DNA of 58,177 nucleotides, taken from contig JBKCIQ010000073.1 of NCBI GenBank assembly GCA_046302135.1, positions 1-58,177 on the forward strand, in the 5' to 3' direction. The stretch comes from AM-1111 sp046302135 (GTDB taxonomy: Bacteria > Bacteroidota > Bacteroidia > B-17B0 > Aurantibacillaceae). Of the stretch, positions 27,001 to 36,386 are shown piece by piece; within the stretch, counting starts at the first letter, position 1, and each line of letters opens with the position of its first letter. A program made the translations under genes and the position numbers. Below the pieces are notes generated by a model. It ran no database searches. It was not told the origin of the DNA and saw nothing but the letters and a program-made list of their open reading frames with translations.

Positions 27001-27669
27001 TTATTTTGGTTTATTAGTTTTTTTCTGTTTGCCCGCTTTCAAAGAATCAACAGGAGCTGCAGCGGCTGTATCTTTTGGTCCCTGAAGTGTTTGAACGTAA
27101 CATACAACTTTCCAACGTTCTTCTACACTAAGCTGAGACGCATGTGACCCCATTAATCCTTTTCCTTTTGTAATTGAGTAGAAAGCCTTTCCTTCAGGAA
27201 GATCTTTCAATGCGCCATTATAAGCCGGAGGAGGACCTGGCAACTTTGCTGAAACTTTACCATCACCTGCACCTGTTGCGCCATGACAGTGAACACAATA
27301 TTTCTCATAAATCTCTTTTCCTTCATCGGAGTATTTTGAAAACTTCGTGTTTAATTCAGGCAATGGATTCTTGATTGAAGCTGATTGTTCATAAGTGCAC
27401 GTGGGTGGCAACCCAGGCAAATTACCTCTGGAAATAGAGCCGTTGGCCGGTTGTCTTGCAGACAATATCGTGTCTCCATCGGTGGTAATAATTTTTTGAT
27501 AAGCCTCTAGTGATGGAGACCTGTACATATCAGGTGCAAATTCATTTCCAGGACTGTTGGGATCAGCCTTCCCACAAGAAATAATCGAAGCGCTAAGTAC
27601 GCATCCGGTAGCCCCTGCTATTAAAAATCTGATAATATTTTTGTTTTTCATGTTAAGCAAAAATCTCAT
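27001..27669 (-). CDS. actE: Alternative complex III subunit ActE (monoheme cytochrome c lipoprotein)
   Basis: Up to 222 residues. The ATG at 27669 follows the actD stop directly (TAAATG), but the ATG at 27651 gives a better lipoprotein signal peptide, MKNKNIIRFLIAGATGCVL followed by SIISC, so the mature protein probably begins at a lipidated Cys. One CVHCH heme motif (about residues 125-129) and a downstream Met (GLMGSHASQ region) indicate a class I cytochrome c. ActE passes electrons from the complex towards cytochrome oxidase in the periplasm. The C-terminal tail is Lys- and Pro-rich. Confidence 0.92.
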   Translation of the reverse strand: MRFLLNMKNKNIIRFLIAGATGCVLSASIISCGKADPNSPGNEFAPDMYRSPSLEAYQKIITTDGDTILSARQPANGSISRGNLPGLPPTCTYEQSASIKNPLPELNTKFSKYSDEGKEIYEKYCVHCHGATGAGDGKVSAKLPGPPPAYNGALKDLPEGKAFYSITKGKGLMGSHASQLSVEERWKVVCYVQTLQGPKDTAAAAPVDSLKAGKQKKTNKPK

Positions 27670-28242
27670 TTAGTAAATGCCTTTATCTGTCATAGCTACT
27701 GTAGCTCTGTTATTAACTTCTGAAGCACCTGTTGCTTTTAAAATCTCAGTTGCCTTACTGATCTGTTCATCGCTAGAAAGTTCAAGATAAATCAGAAATT
27801 TATCGTCGGTGGTTCTAGGATCCGGATTTTTAGGATTTGCACCGGGTACTAACCAACAGCGGAGTAAATAGGTTATAGCCATTCCGTGTGCGGCGCAGAA
27901 CACTGTAGATTCAAAGGTTATAGGAATGAAAGCAGGAATAGCCTGAAAATAATTCCAGTTTGGTTTACCTCCAATATCTGCAGGCCAATCGTGGATCATC
28001 ATGTACCACATCATTAAAGTGGCTAAAGAAGTACCTGTTATTCCATAAATGAATGCGCAAATTGCTATCCAAGTTCTTGGGATACCAAGAGCATGATCCA
28101 ATCCATGCACAGGAAAAGGAGTGAATACATCGCGTATTCTTATCCCGGATACCTTGAGTTTTTTTACTCCCTCTATTAACGGAACTTCATCTTCATAAAT
28201 TCCGTGGATTATTGTTTTTGTTTCTGACATATTCAAATTCAA
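27670..28242 (-). CDS. actD: Alternative complex III subunit ActD
   Basis: A 190-residue protein with two transmembrane helices (about 57-80 and 103-128) and a soluble C-terminal part, matching the DUF3341/ActD family. It begins with IHGIYEDEVPLIEGVKKL and contains TPFPVHGLDHALGI, both typical. ActD is a structural membrane subunit without cofactors. The ATG at 28230 (MSETKTIIHG) is the likely start; the ATG at 28242 adds four residues. It lies between actC (6 bp) and actE (abutting). Confidence 0.9.
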   Translation of the reverse strand: MNLNMSETKTIIHGIYEDEVPLIEGVKKLKVSGIRIRDVFTPFPVHGLDHALGIPRTWIAICAFIYGITGTSLATLMMWYMMIHDWPADIGGKPNWNYFQAIPAFIPITFESTVFCAAHGMAITYLLRCWLVPGANPKNPDPRTTDDKFLIYLELSSDEQISKATEILKATGASEVNNRATVAMTDKGIY

Positions 28243-28248
28243 AAATTA

Positions 28249-29640
28249 TTAGTGATGGTGCTGTGCTTCAAGTGCTCTTTTCTTTTGTGCTTCACCTGAT
28301 GACTTCAAAATTGACTTTAATTCAGCCTGTGCAATAACAGGGAACGTGCGTGAATAAAGAAGGAAAAAAGTAAAAAACATACCTATTGTTCCAACAAAAA
28401 TTCCCACATCCACGAATGTTGGAGAGTAAGAGTTCCAAGTTGAAGGCAAGAAAGTTCTGCAAAGTGTCGGCACAATAATTACAAATCGTTCAAACCACAT
28501 TCCGATATTAACTACTATTGAAAGTATGAAGGTAGCTGTAAGACTTGTTCTTATTTTTTTGAACCAGAATAATTGAGGTGAAATAACGTTACATGTCATC
28601 ATCGCCCAATAACTCCACCACATTGGTCCTGTTGCACGATTCAAAAATGCATATTGCTCAAATTCGACACCTGAGTACCAAGCCATGAACAACTCAGTTA
28701 AATAGGCAACACCAACAATAGATCCTGTAACAATAATGATGATGTTCATATACTCAATATGCTTTATTGTTAAGTACATTTCTAAATTGTATGCTCGACG
28801 TATTACCAACATGAGCGTTAGTACCATTGCAAAACCCGAGAATACGGCTCCTGAAACGAAATAAGGTGGAAAAATGGTTGTGTGCCAACCCGGAACTACT
28901 GACGTAGAGAAGTCAAAGGATACTATAGAGTGAACTGAGAACACAAGCGGAGTTGATAATCCTGCAAGCACCAAAGAAACCTCTTCAAATCTAGACCAGT
29001 GACGAGCGTTACCCCCCCATCCGAATGAAAGTAAACTATAAACTTTTTTGCTTATCGGTTTAATTGCCCTGTCTCTAATCATTGCAAAATCAGGAATCAA
29101 TCCAATATACCAGAAAACAACTGAAACGGTGAAATATGTACTTACTGCGAAAACGTCCCACAAAAGTGGAGAGTTAAAATTTGGCCATAGAGATCCAAAC
29201 TGATTTGGCAATGGGAACAACATATAATCCAACCAAGGACGACCGGTGTGGAGTGTTACGAAAATTGCCGCACACATAACAGCAAAAATGGTCATAGCTT
29301 CGGCAGAACGGTTAATTGCCATTCTCCATTTTTGACGAAAAAGTAAAAGTACCGCAGAGATCAAAGTACCTGCGTGACCAATACCAATCCACCAAACGAA
29401 ATTAGTGATGTCCCATGCCCAATCAACACCGTTGTTCGAACCCCAGGTACCAATACCTGCTCCGATTGTATAAGCAAGACAACCTAAACCCCACATGAAA
29501 GTAATGACAGAGATGGTAAATAGTAAATACCATGTCTTGTTCGCCTTTCCCTCAATAGGCTTGATGATGTCATCCGATACATCTCGGTAACTTTTATCCC
29601 CGATGATTAACGGTTCCCTGATTTCTGAATCTACGTGCAT
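28249..29640 (-). CDS. actC: Alternative complex III subunit ActC (NrfD/PsrC-like quinol-binding subunit)
   Basis: A 463-residue membrane protein with about ten transmembrane helices. The block GIGTWGSNNGVDWAWDITNF then VWWIGIGHAGTLISAVLLLF is characteristic of NrfD-like subunits of alternative complex III and contains the His and acidic residues near the quinol site. ActC oxidises menaquinol and passes electrons to the iron-sulfur domain of ActB. The C-terminus ends in three consecutive histidines. The gene is 22 bp from actB and 6 bp from actD. Confidence 0.93.
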   Translation of the reverse strand: MHVDSEIREPLIIGDKSYRDVSDDIIKPIEGKANKTWYLLFTISVITFMWGLGCLAYTIGAGIGTWGSNNGVDWAWDITNFVWWIGIGHAGTLISAVLLLFRQKWRMAINRSAEAMTIFAVMCAAIFVTLHTGRPWLDYMLFPLPNQFGSLWPNFNSPLLWDVFAVSTYFTVSVVFWYIGLIPDFAMIRDRAIKPISKKVYSLLSFGWGGNARHWSRFEEVSLVLAGLSTPLVFSVHSIVSFDFSTSVVPGWHTTIFPPYFVSGAVFSGFAMVLTLMLVIRRAYNLEMYLTIKHIEYMNIIIIVTGSIVGVAYLTELFMAWYSGVEFEQYAFLNRATGPMWWSYWAMMTCNVISPQLFWFKKIRTSLTATFILSIVVNIGMWFERFVIIVPTLCRTFLPSTWNSYSPTFVDVGIFVGTIGMFFTFFLLYSRTFPVIAQAELKSILKSSGEAQKKRALEAQHHH

Positions 29641-29662
29641 ATTAATTTCCTGAGTTATTTAT

Positions 29663-32600
29663 TTATGAAGGTTTTTTTTCTGTTTCTTTTTTCTCTGAAT
29701 GTCCTTCAGATTTTTTACCGTAGCGGTTTACCCTGTAAGATGCTTCTTTCTTATCTGACTCTGTAATGTCTTCATTTCTCACCTTTACCAAATAAGATAC
29801 ATTTGGTTTAACACCTAACTCTTCAAGCAGATAGTAATTTCTGTCATCCTTTATTGTCTGGCTGATTACAGATTCTGAATCATTGGCATCTCCAAAGGTA
29901 ATTGCCTTGGTAGGACAAGCCTGTTGACACGCAACTTTTACAGCTCCATCATTAAGCGGAGCGCCTGATTTCTTAGCGGCAGTTTTCACAGCTTGTAAAC
30001 GCTGTTGACACATAGAGCATTTTTCCATAACCCCTCTAGAACGAACAACAACATCCGGGTTAAGTACCATTCTTCCGTAGTCGCTTTGGCTTGGGTTCTT
30101 TGAGAAATTCGGATTCTCATTATAATTCCACCAATTAAAACGGCGAACTTTGAAAGGACAGTTATTGGCGCAGTAACGAGTCCCGATACAACGGTTATAA
30201 GCCATCTGGTTTAATCCTTCAGAACTGTGGTTGGTCGCTAATACAGGACAAACAGTTTCACAAGGTGCATGATTACAATGCTGACACATGATTGGCTGGA
30301 AAGTAACCTTAGGATTATTTGAAGGTGTTTCCATCTGCAGATACATATCAATTGCACCAAGTCCTTTATCTTCCGCAATTTCCTTGTTCATATCAGACGT
30401 GAAGTATCTGTCAATACGGAGCCAGAACATATCACGTGAGCGAGTAACTTCTTCTTTACCAACAACAGCTACGTTATTTTCAGTTTGGCATGCAATAACA
30501 CAAGCGCCACAGCCGATACACGAGTTAAGGTCGATGTTCATTGCCCATTTGTGTCCGTGACGTGGATGAGGATCCCAAAGATCAACTTCGTTAATAGGCT
30601 TATCTCCCTCGTGGGTAGGAAGCACAACAGGAGGGTTGAACTCCAGTCTGTTTTGGTTTTTATAAATATCCAGTTTTGTTTCGCGAAGAATCTGATCTTC
30701 ACGTCCCATTATTGTATGTTGTATCTGAGTTCCTGCAAATAAATGCTCACCGTCTGCTTTTTGAATACTAACGTTAGACGATATGTTGTGAATATTGTCA
30801 GATGTTGCAGTAAACATTGAAAAAGCATTCTGACCAACACCATTTGCAACAGCAAAATGATTAATATCCATTTCTCCGGATTTTCTGCCAACCGATCTGC
30901 CATAACCAACAGCTATTCCTATTGTTCCTTGAGCCTGACCAGGCATAGAAAATACAGGTAAATTAGTGCTAACACCATTTACATTAACAGTTGCATAAGA
31001 ACCATATCTATCCTGACGCAACATTAAATTGAACTTATATGCATCACTGCCTGCGTCTGCCGGATTGATGGTAATATAATTGTCCCATGTTACTTTTGAT
31101 ATTGGATCAGGCATTTCTTGAAGCCATGGATTGTTAGCCTGATTACCATTACCGATTGTAACTTTTTCATAAAAACAAACCTCCATTGCTGAAGACTTGT
31201 GTGAGCCGGCTCCTGACAAATAAGATGAAAAATTAACTTCTCCTGCAGATACAACAGTAGTATCTTTAGATTCGGTTTCAGTTTTTTCTTTCTTTACTGG
31301 CGCAATAGCTTTGTTTTTCAAAGTTGAATCTGAACCAAAAACTACATTGCTAACTTTCGGTAGACCGGAACTGTCATCCATTGCGAGAGCAACAACAGGA
31401 GCGTCCATTGTGTTAGTTAACTGCAAACAACCATCATGTAGTGTATTGCTCCAGAAAGACCAAAAATCACCTTTACCGTATACAGGGAAAATATGATTTT
31501 GCCAGTAGGCCTGAAGATATGTGTAGTAATCAGACCTAGAACCACTCCATTTTAAAATTGTATCCTGAAATTGACGAGTTCCTCGCCCACCATCAATGAA
31601 TTTCTTAGTTCCGAAAAGTGGAGTAATAGCAGGCTGTTGAAGTGTCAAGTGGCCGCGCTTTGGATTTGCATCTCCCCAAGACTCTAAAAAGTTATGATCT
31701 GGGCATACAAACTTACAAGCCTGTGCGGTCTCATCATATACCTGAGAAAACGACACCGATAAAGCCAAATTCTTTATCTGATTTTTAAAACCTTCACCCC
31801 CACCAAGTGATGCGGGAAGGGTATAAGCAGGGTTACTGTTGTAGAACATCACTCCGGCATATTGCCCGGACTTTAGGTTCTTTACGAATTCAATTACTTT
31901 TTTATCGTCTCCTTGCTTAAGCATTAAAGGAGTATCAATGTCTAGCGTCTTACCGTAATTTTCCAACATTCTATTGATGCCTGCGACAACAACCTGAGTG
32001 TTATTATCATTAAGTCCGCAAACAACTAATGAACTTCCCTTGCTGGCAACAAGTTTATCTGCAATTTTCTGAATTGCTTTTGATGCTTCAGGACTCGAAA
32101 TGGAAACATTACCTGAACCGGTAGCACCAACTTTAGCTGCAACTGCGTTGAATAGCCCTACAGCAACTTTACCAAAATCAGAAGGTTTAACAGGATATCT
32201 TTCATCTGCGTTAGCACCTGTAAGGGATAGATTAGATTCAAAATGGTAGTGCTTACTCATCTTAAGTCTGTCTTTGCCTACTTTTCTATTTTCAGAATAT
32301 TGAGCTGCAAATTCAACAGGATTCAACCAGTTACCCAAGAAATCACATGCAATTCCCACAATAACTTCTGCTTTATTAAAGTTGTAGGATGCTACTACGT
32401 TTTTGTTGAATACAGTATTGTTTGCAAAGCGCAAAGCACTATAAGAAACAGAATCATATATAATATGATCAACGATGTTTGGATATGCGGCCTTGAAATT
32501 TTCAATTACAGAAAGAGTGGATGGAGAAATAACCGTTGAAGATACAAGAGCCACTTTCTTTCCGGTGGTTTTAATGCTGTTTAAAGTGGTGCCGATAGAT

Positions 32601-33094
32601 TTATCTACCTCAGCCCAGGTTACATCTTTTCCATTTTGAATTGGACCTGTTAACCTAGCACTGTCATAGAGAGAAAGTACCGACGCCTGAACTCTCGCAG
32701 ACGTTCCTCCACGGGTAATGCTTGACGTCTCATTTCCTTCAATTTTTATAGGACGACCTTCACGGGTTTTAACTAAAACCGGGGCATAATCATGACCGTC
32801 GTAAAATGTAGAGGCATAAAAATTAGCAACACCCGGTGTTACTTCTTCAGGTTTTACGACATAAGGAATCGATTTAGTAACAGGCGTTTCGCAAGACGCA
32901 AGTGCCGCAGCCGCAGTAGTGAATCCAACAAACTTAAGGAAATCACGTCTTGTGGTTCCTTCGTTCTTGTCAGCTTTGTTACCAAGAACTTCCTCAATTG
33001 GCAAGTTCTCAGCAAATTCGTTTTTTTGCTGATTTTGGAATTCCTCGCTCTTTGTCAGCTCCGGTAATCCTTTCCAGTATTTTTTAGTACTCAT
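29663..33094 (-). CDS. actB: Alternative complex III subunit ActB (Tat-exported molybdopterin-like/iron-sulfur subunit)
   Basis: About 1143 residues from the preferred ATG at 33094 (an ATG at 33106 adds four). A 50-residue N-terminal stretch precedes a twin-arginine signal RRDFLKFVGFTTAAAALASC, ending at a Cys that could be lipidated. Residues about 80-750 resemble the molybdopterin oxidoreductase fold; in ACIII this domain carries no molybdenum cofactor. The C-terminal part (about 840-1110) holds the ferredoxin cysteines CIGCGACVIAC, CQHCNHAPCETVCP, CIGTRYCANNCP and CSMCQQR to CQQACP for [4Fe-4S]/[3Fe-4S] clusters. It links quinol oxidation in ActC to the hemes of ActA. Export should depend on the Tat system, and tatA is encoded in this window. 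Confidence 0.95.
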   Translation of the reverse strand: MSTKKYWKGLPELTKSEEFQNQQKNEFAENLPIEEVLGNKADKNEGTTRRDFLKFVGFTTAAAALASCETPVTKSIPYVVKPEEVTPGVANFYASTFYDGHDYAPVLVKTREGRPIKIEGNETSSITRGGTSARVQASVLSLYDSARLTGPIQNGKDVTWAEVDKSIGTTLNSIKTTGKKVALVSSTVISPSTLSVIENFKAAYPNIVDHIIYDSVSYSALRFANNTVFNKNVVASYNFNKAEVIVGIACDFLGNWLNPVEFAAQYSENRKVGKDRLKMSKHYHFESNLSLTGANADERYPVKPSDFGKVAVGLFNAVAAKVGATGSGNVSISSPEASKAIQKIADKLVASKGSSLVVCGLNDNNTQVVVAGINRMLENYGKTLDIDTPLMLKQGDDKKVIEFVKNLKSGQYAGVMFYNSNPAYTLPASLGGGEGFKNQIKNLALSVSFSQVYDETAQACKFVCPDHNFLESWGDANPKRGHLTLQQPAITPLFGTKKFIDGGRGTRQFQDTILKWSGSRSDYYTYLQAYWQNHIFPVYGKGDFWSFWSNTLHDGCLQLTNTMDAPVVALAMDDSSGLPKVSNVVFGSDSTLKNKAIAPVKKEKTETESKDTTVVSAGEVNFSSYLSGAGSHKSSAMEVCFYEKVTIGNGNQANNPWLQEMPDPISKVTWDNYITINPADAGSDAYKFNLMLRQDRYGSYATVNVNGVSTNLPVFSMPGQAQGTIGIAVGYGRSVGRKSGEMDINHFAVANGVGQNAFSMFTATSDNIHNISSNVSIQKADGEHLFAGTQIQHTIMGREDQILRETKLDIYKNQNRLEFNPPVVLPTHEGDKPINEVDLWDPHPRHGHKWAMNIDLNSCIGCGACVIACQTENNVAVVGKEEVTRSRDMFWLRIDRYFTSDMNKEIAEDKGLGAIDMYLQMETPSNNPKVTFQPIMCQHCNHAPCETVCPVLATNHSSEGLNQMAYNRCIGTRYCANNCPFKVRRFNWWNYNENPNFSKNPSQSDYGRMVLNPDVVVRSRGVMEKCSMCQQRLQAVKTAAKKSGAPLNDGAVKVACQQACPTKAITFGDANDSESVISQTIKDDRNYYLLEELGVKPNVSYLVKVRNEDITESDKKEASYRVNRYGKKSEGHSEKKETEKKPS

Positions 33095-33121
33095 TATATT
33101 TTGCAAAAAATTATACCGTTA

Positions 33122-34513
33122 TTAATAATGACATTTTCCACACTCAAGTCCGCCGATTTTATCTACTGTAAACTTCGTTTTCCCGTCTCTAAATTGTTTG
33201 GACAAATTGCTATGGAGTCGCTGATAGTATGGATTTGCAGGAAGTCCGTTCGCTTCTGCTTTAAGACCTGGGACTTCTGTTTTTCTATGGCAGTCAATGC
33301 ACCACCCCATTGTTAGAGGACTAACCTGTTCTGCAACAGTCATCTTCTTTACTTCTCCGTGACAGTTGGCACAATCTTGCTTTCCGACAACAACGTGATG
33401 AACGTGAGAGAAGCTTACATGATCAGGAAGATTATGAACCTTAACCCATTTAATTGGATTCTTTGCAGATTTAACAGGGTCCCAATCATTCGGCTTAGAA
33501 GGATCAAAGCCCGAAGCGGCATAAATCTTCTTAATCTCTGTTTCACCATATTGTGGTCCTTGTTGAATTCCTTTGTGACAATTCATACAAATATTTACGG
33601 TAGGAATTCCTGCATGCTTTGATTTTTCTACAGTGGAATGACAATACTGACAAGCAATTTCATTTTTACCTGCGTGAAGAGCGTGACTGAATTTTATTGG
33701 TTGTTCAGGTTTGTAAGTTCTGTGTTTAGGATTCGCAGGGTCAGCGAGATCATATGGCCCGTTTGCATTAGGCATAGGCCACAAACTGCGTTGGTTGGTG
33801 CCTGCATAAACTCCGACTTCCCAGAGTTCATTCCATGTTGCCCTAGCGCCTAGTAAAGCAATTACAACGCCACAAACACCAAGAAATCTTCTGTTGCTCG
33901 CCATCCATCCCTTAGATTCCGTCCAAAACGAAACTTCTTTCAACTCAGGCTTCCCTTTTTTACGGTTTACTTCGTTTTGAAGTGAGATTCTTACCTGACG
34001 AAATACGTTTATTAAAATAACAAGAATAACAATTGCACCTAAAATGAAAAATAAAGAATTACTGTTCTCTTCCTCTGGCTTTTTAGTTTCACCACCAGAA
34101 TCACCGGCGGCGGCTGCCGGAGCAGGGCCCGGATCACTTGGCTTCGTGTTTAGGTAGGCAATGATATTGTCAATATCGTTATCGGAAAGGTATCCGAAAA
34201 CACTCATTTGAGCACCTTTGTAATCGTTATAAATTTTATTGGCGTATGCATCTCCTGAGGCCCTTAGCTCAACGTTGTTTTTAATCCACTTGTGTAGCCA
34301 TTCATTCGCAGGCTTGGGAACTCTGTCTACAACATCGTGCAAAGCCGGACCTGTAGATGGTTTGTTGAAATAGTGACACGATTTACAGTTGGCATCAAAA
34401 AGGGTTTTTCCTGCGGCAACATCTTTCTGCGCAATGGCATTCAGCCCGAAAAAACCCACAAATGCAAAAAACACAAGGATTTTGAGTGGGGAACGGGAAA
34501 ATTTTTGACTCAT
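33122..34513 (-). CDS. actA: Alternative complex III subunit ActA with fused N-terminal cytochrome c domain
   Basis: A 463-residue protein from the ATG at 34513 (MSQKFSRSPLKIL); an earlier frame start at 34552 would spoil the signal peptide. After the signal (ending AIAQ) comes a class I cytochrome domain with CKSCH and a Met-containing AQMSVFGYLSD loop, then a Pro/Ala/Gly/Glu linker, a transmembrane helix (LFFILGAIVILVILINVF) and the ActA pentaheme domain with CQYCH, CMNCH, CANCH, CIDCH and CGKCH. Six heme motifs in total. ActA is the membrane-anchored multiheme exit path of alternative complex III. It is the first gene of the act-cox transcript. I found no clear promoter in the roughly 260 bp upstream. 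Confidence 0.93.
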   Translation of the reverse strand: MSQKFSRSPLKILVFFAFVGFFGLNAIAQKDVAAGKTLFDANCKSCHYFNKPSTGPALHDVVDRVPKPANEWLHKWIKNNVELRASGDAYANKIYNDYKGAQMSVFGYLSDNDIDNIIAYLNTKPSDPGPAPAAAAGDSGGETKKPEEENSNSLFFILGAIVILVILINVFRQVRISLQNEVNRKKGKPELKEVSFWTESKGWMASNRRFLGVCGVVIALLGARATWNELWEVGVYAGTNQRSLWPMPNANGPYDLADPANPKHRTYKPEQPIKFSHALHAGKNEIACQYCHSTVEKSKHAGIPTVNICMNCHKGIQQGPQYGETEIKKIYAASGFDPSKPNDWDPVKSAKNPIKWVKVHNLPDHVSFSHVHHVVVGKQDCANCHGEVKKMTVAEQVSPLTMGWCIDCHRKTEVPGLKAEANGLPANPYYQRLHSNLSKQFRDGKTKFTVDKIGGLECGKCHY

Positions 34514-34736
34514 GGTATACAGATTATCGTTGTTATGACAATTCAATGACAATTTATTTTAGTTTGCAAATTTAACGTTTAGGCATATATGATGTTCATT
34601 ATCAGTTAAAAAAATACAAAAGAACATTGAATTTATAATGATTCTAAATAAGGGTATATATTGCTGATATTCTGAATATTAATTGATTTGAAAAGTGGAG
34701 TTAAAATTTAACAACAAGGTTGAAAATTATTTGGAA

Positions 34737-34744
34737 TAATTTTG
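34737..34744 (+). promoter_or_regulatory. -7 element TAATTTTG for the Nudix gene
   Basis: TAATTTTG matches TAnnTTTG and lies 26 bases before the ATG at 34771. Its position downstream of the in-frame codon at 34720 argues that 34771 is the true start of the gene. Confidence 0.4.
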
Positions 34745-34770
34745 ACAAATTATTTAAGTTGATTTCAATT

Positions 34771-35340
34771 ATGGAAAAAAATCCCTGGATTACATTGGAC
34801 TCTGAGATGGTTTATGAGTCGCAGTGGATAAAAGTAACCAAAAGTAACGTGATTAACCCCGCAGGCAATCCTGCAATCTACAGTTGGGTGCATTTTAAAA
34901 ATCTTGCTATCGGTATTGTACCAATGGATACAGAAAAAAATATTTGGCTGGTTGGTCAATTCAGATACCCGATTAACGAATACAGCTGGGAAATTCCTGA
35001 AGGTGGGGGGGTGTTGGATATCAATCCTGTTAATTCCGCTGAAAGGGAGCTTCTGGAAGAAACAGGTATAAAAGCAAAATGTTTTAATGAATTTCTCAGA
35101 ATGCGCTTGAGTAACTCTGCTACAGATGAATTAAGCATAACATATCTTGCCACAGACCTTCAATTTCAAGAGGCTAGCCCCGAGGAATCTGAAGTTTTAC
35201 AGATAAAAAAAATCAATCTTGATGCCGCATACCTGATGATGAATGAAGGTAAAATCACAGATTCAATAACCGTTGCTTCTATTTTGAAATTAAAACTTTT
35301 AGATATTTCGGGGGAACTCAACAAAATGCTTGGAATATGA
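34771..35340 (+). CDS. Nudix hydrolase (ADP-ribose pyrophosphatase-like)
   Basis: A 189-residue protein from the ATG at 34771 (MEKNPWITLDSEMVYESQW). A longer frame from 34720 would start upstream of the promoter element. The Nudix box reads G-(x)n-RELLEETGI, preceded by YSWEIPEGGG as in ADP-ribose and nucleotide-sugar pyrophosphatases. The first Glu of the textbook box is replaced by Ile, but the catalytic REUxEE core is intact. It probably hydrolyses a nucleoside diphosphate linked to a sugar or similar group in the cytoplasm. The exact substrate cannot be told. Confidence 0.88.
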   Translation: MEKNPWITLDSEMVYESQWIKVTKSNVINPAGNPAIYSWVHFKNLAIGIVPMDTEKNIWLVGQFRYPINEYSWEIPEGGGVLDINPVNSAERELLEETGIKAKCFNEFLRMRLSNSATDELSITYLATDLQFQEASPEESEVLQIKKINLDAAYLMMNEGKITDSITVASILKLKLLDISGELNKMLGI

Positions 35341-35363
35341 AATTTTTTCATTCCCTTTATTCT

Positions 35364-35371
35364 TAATTTTG
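35364..35371 (+). promoter_or_regulatory. -7 element TAATTTTG for the PGI/PMI gene
   Basis: TAATTTTG matches TAnnTTTG and is 15 bases before the ATG at 35387, giving a short leader. No clear -33 box. Confidence 0.4.
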
Positions 35372-35386
35372 TAAAAACACTGAAAC

Positions 35387-36370
35387 ATGAAAAAACACAT
35401 TGAAGACTTCACACAGCACCTGACCGAATCTCTTGAAATCACGAAAAATGTAACGTTCAACAACACTAACGTATCACGTATACAAAATGTGATAATTTCA
35501 GGTTTGGGCGGATCTGGTATCGGAGGGACAATTGTTACGGAAATATTAGTAGGGAAACTGAAAATTCCTGTGTTGGTAAACAAAGATTACACGCTTCCTA
35601 ACTTCGTAGATGAAAATTCACTTGTTATTGCCTGCTCCTATTCCGGTAATACTGAAGAAACTATAGCGGTTTACGATGAAGCCCTTAAAAGAAAAGCTCA
35701 AATAATCTGTGTTAGTAGCGGCGGTAAATTAAGCGCATTGGCAAATTCAAACAACAGTGACATAGTGAGTATTCCAGGAGGACTTCCCCCAAGAGCAAGT
35801 TTTGGCTACCCTTTTGTTCAATTATTAAATGTTTTTTACGGCCTGGGATTTATCACAGCTGATTTTAAGAATGAGATCGAGCTTGCTGTCAAATTACTGA
35901 ATAAAGAACAAGACTCGATTAAAAAGGAAGCTAAACTTCTTGCAGAAAAATTACATGGCAAAATACCTGTTATTTATGCGCTTTGCGGAAGTGAAGGAAT
36001 AGGTTTAAGATTCAGACAACAACTAAATGAAAATTCAAAAATGCTGGCTTGGCACAATGTGTTCCCCGAAATGAATCATAATGAATTAGTCGGTTGGGCA
36101 GGTTCAAGTGATGTACTTTCTGTAGTGGCACTAAGAACCTCTTTTGATCATCCTAAAAACGTGAAACGATTGGAGATTTGCAAACCAATAATTTCCAAAT
36201 GTGCTTCTTGGAGCGATATATCTGCAAAGGGAGAAAGTAAAATAGAGCAAGCATTATATCTTATTCATCTTACTGATTGGACCAGTCTTTACTTAGCAGA
36301 AATGAAGCAAATAGACCCTGTAGAGGTAAATGTAATTGATTATCTTAAATCTGAACTTTCCAGAGGTTAG
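35387..36370 (+). CDS. Bifunctional phosphoglucose/phosphomannose isomerase
   Basis: A 327-residue SIS-domain sugar isomerase. The N-terminal sugar-phosphate loop GLGGSGIGG (about 45-53), the SIS signature CSYSGNTEET (about 83-92), PRASFGYPF and the C-terminal catalytic segment PEMNHNELVGW are all visible. This small archaeal/bacterial family isomerises glucose-6-P and mannose-6-P to fructose-6-P in the cytoplasm, linking glycolysis and mannose-containing glycan supply. It is short compared with canonical PGI, as expected. lipB follows after 16 bp and may be co-transcribed. Confidence 0.92.
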   Translation: MKKHIEDFTQHLTESLEITKNVTFNNTNVSRIQNVIISGLGGSGIGGTIVTEILVGKLKIPVLVNKDYTLPNFVDENSLVIACSYSGNTEETIAVYDEALKRKAQIICVSSGGKLSALANSNNSDIVSIPGGLPPRASFGYPFVQLLNVFYGLGFITADFKNEIELAVKLLNKEQDSIKKEAKLLAEKLHGKIPVIYALCGSEGIGLRFRQQLNENSKMLAWHNVFPEMNHNELVGWAGSSDVLSVVALRTSFDHPKNVKRLEICKPIISKCASWSDISAKGESKIEQALYLIHLTDWTSLYLAEMKQIDPVEVNVIDYLKSELSRG

Positions 36371-36386
36371 TGTAAGAAATATTGCA

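Noticed and set aside
34553..34736. Search for a riboswitch or small RNA in the act operon upstream region
   Set aside because: Only AT-rich sequence without a convincing conserved fold or promoter pair was seen.
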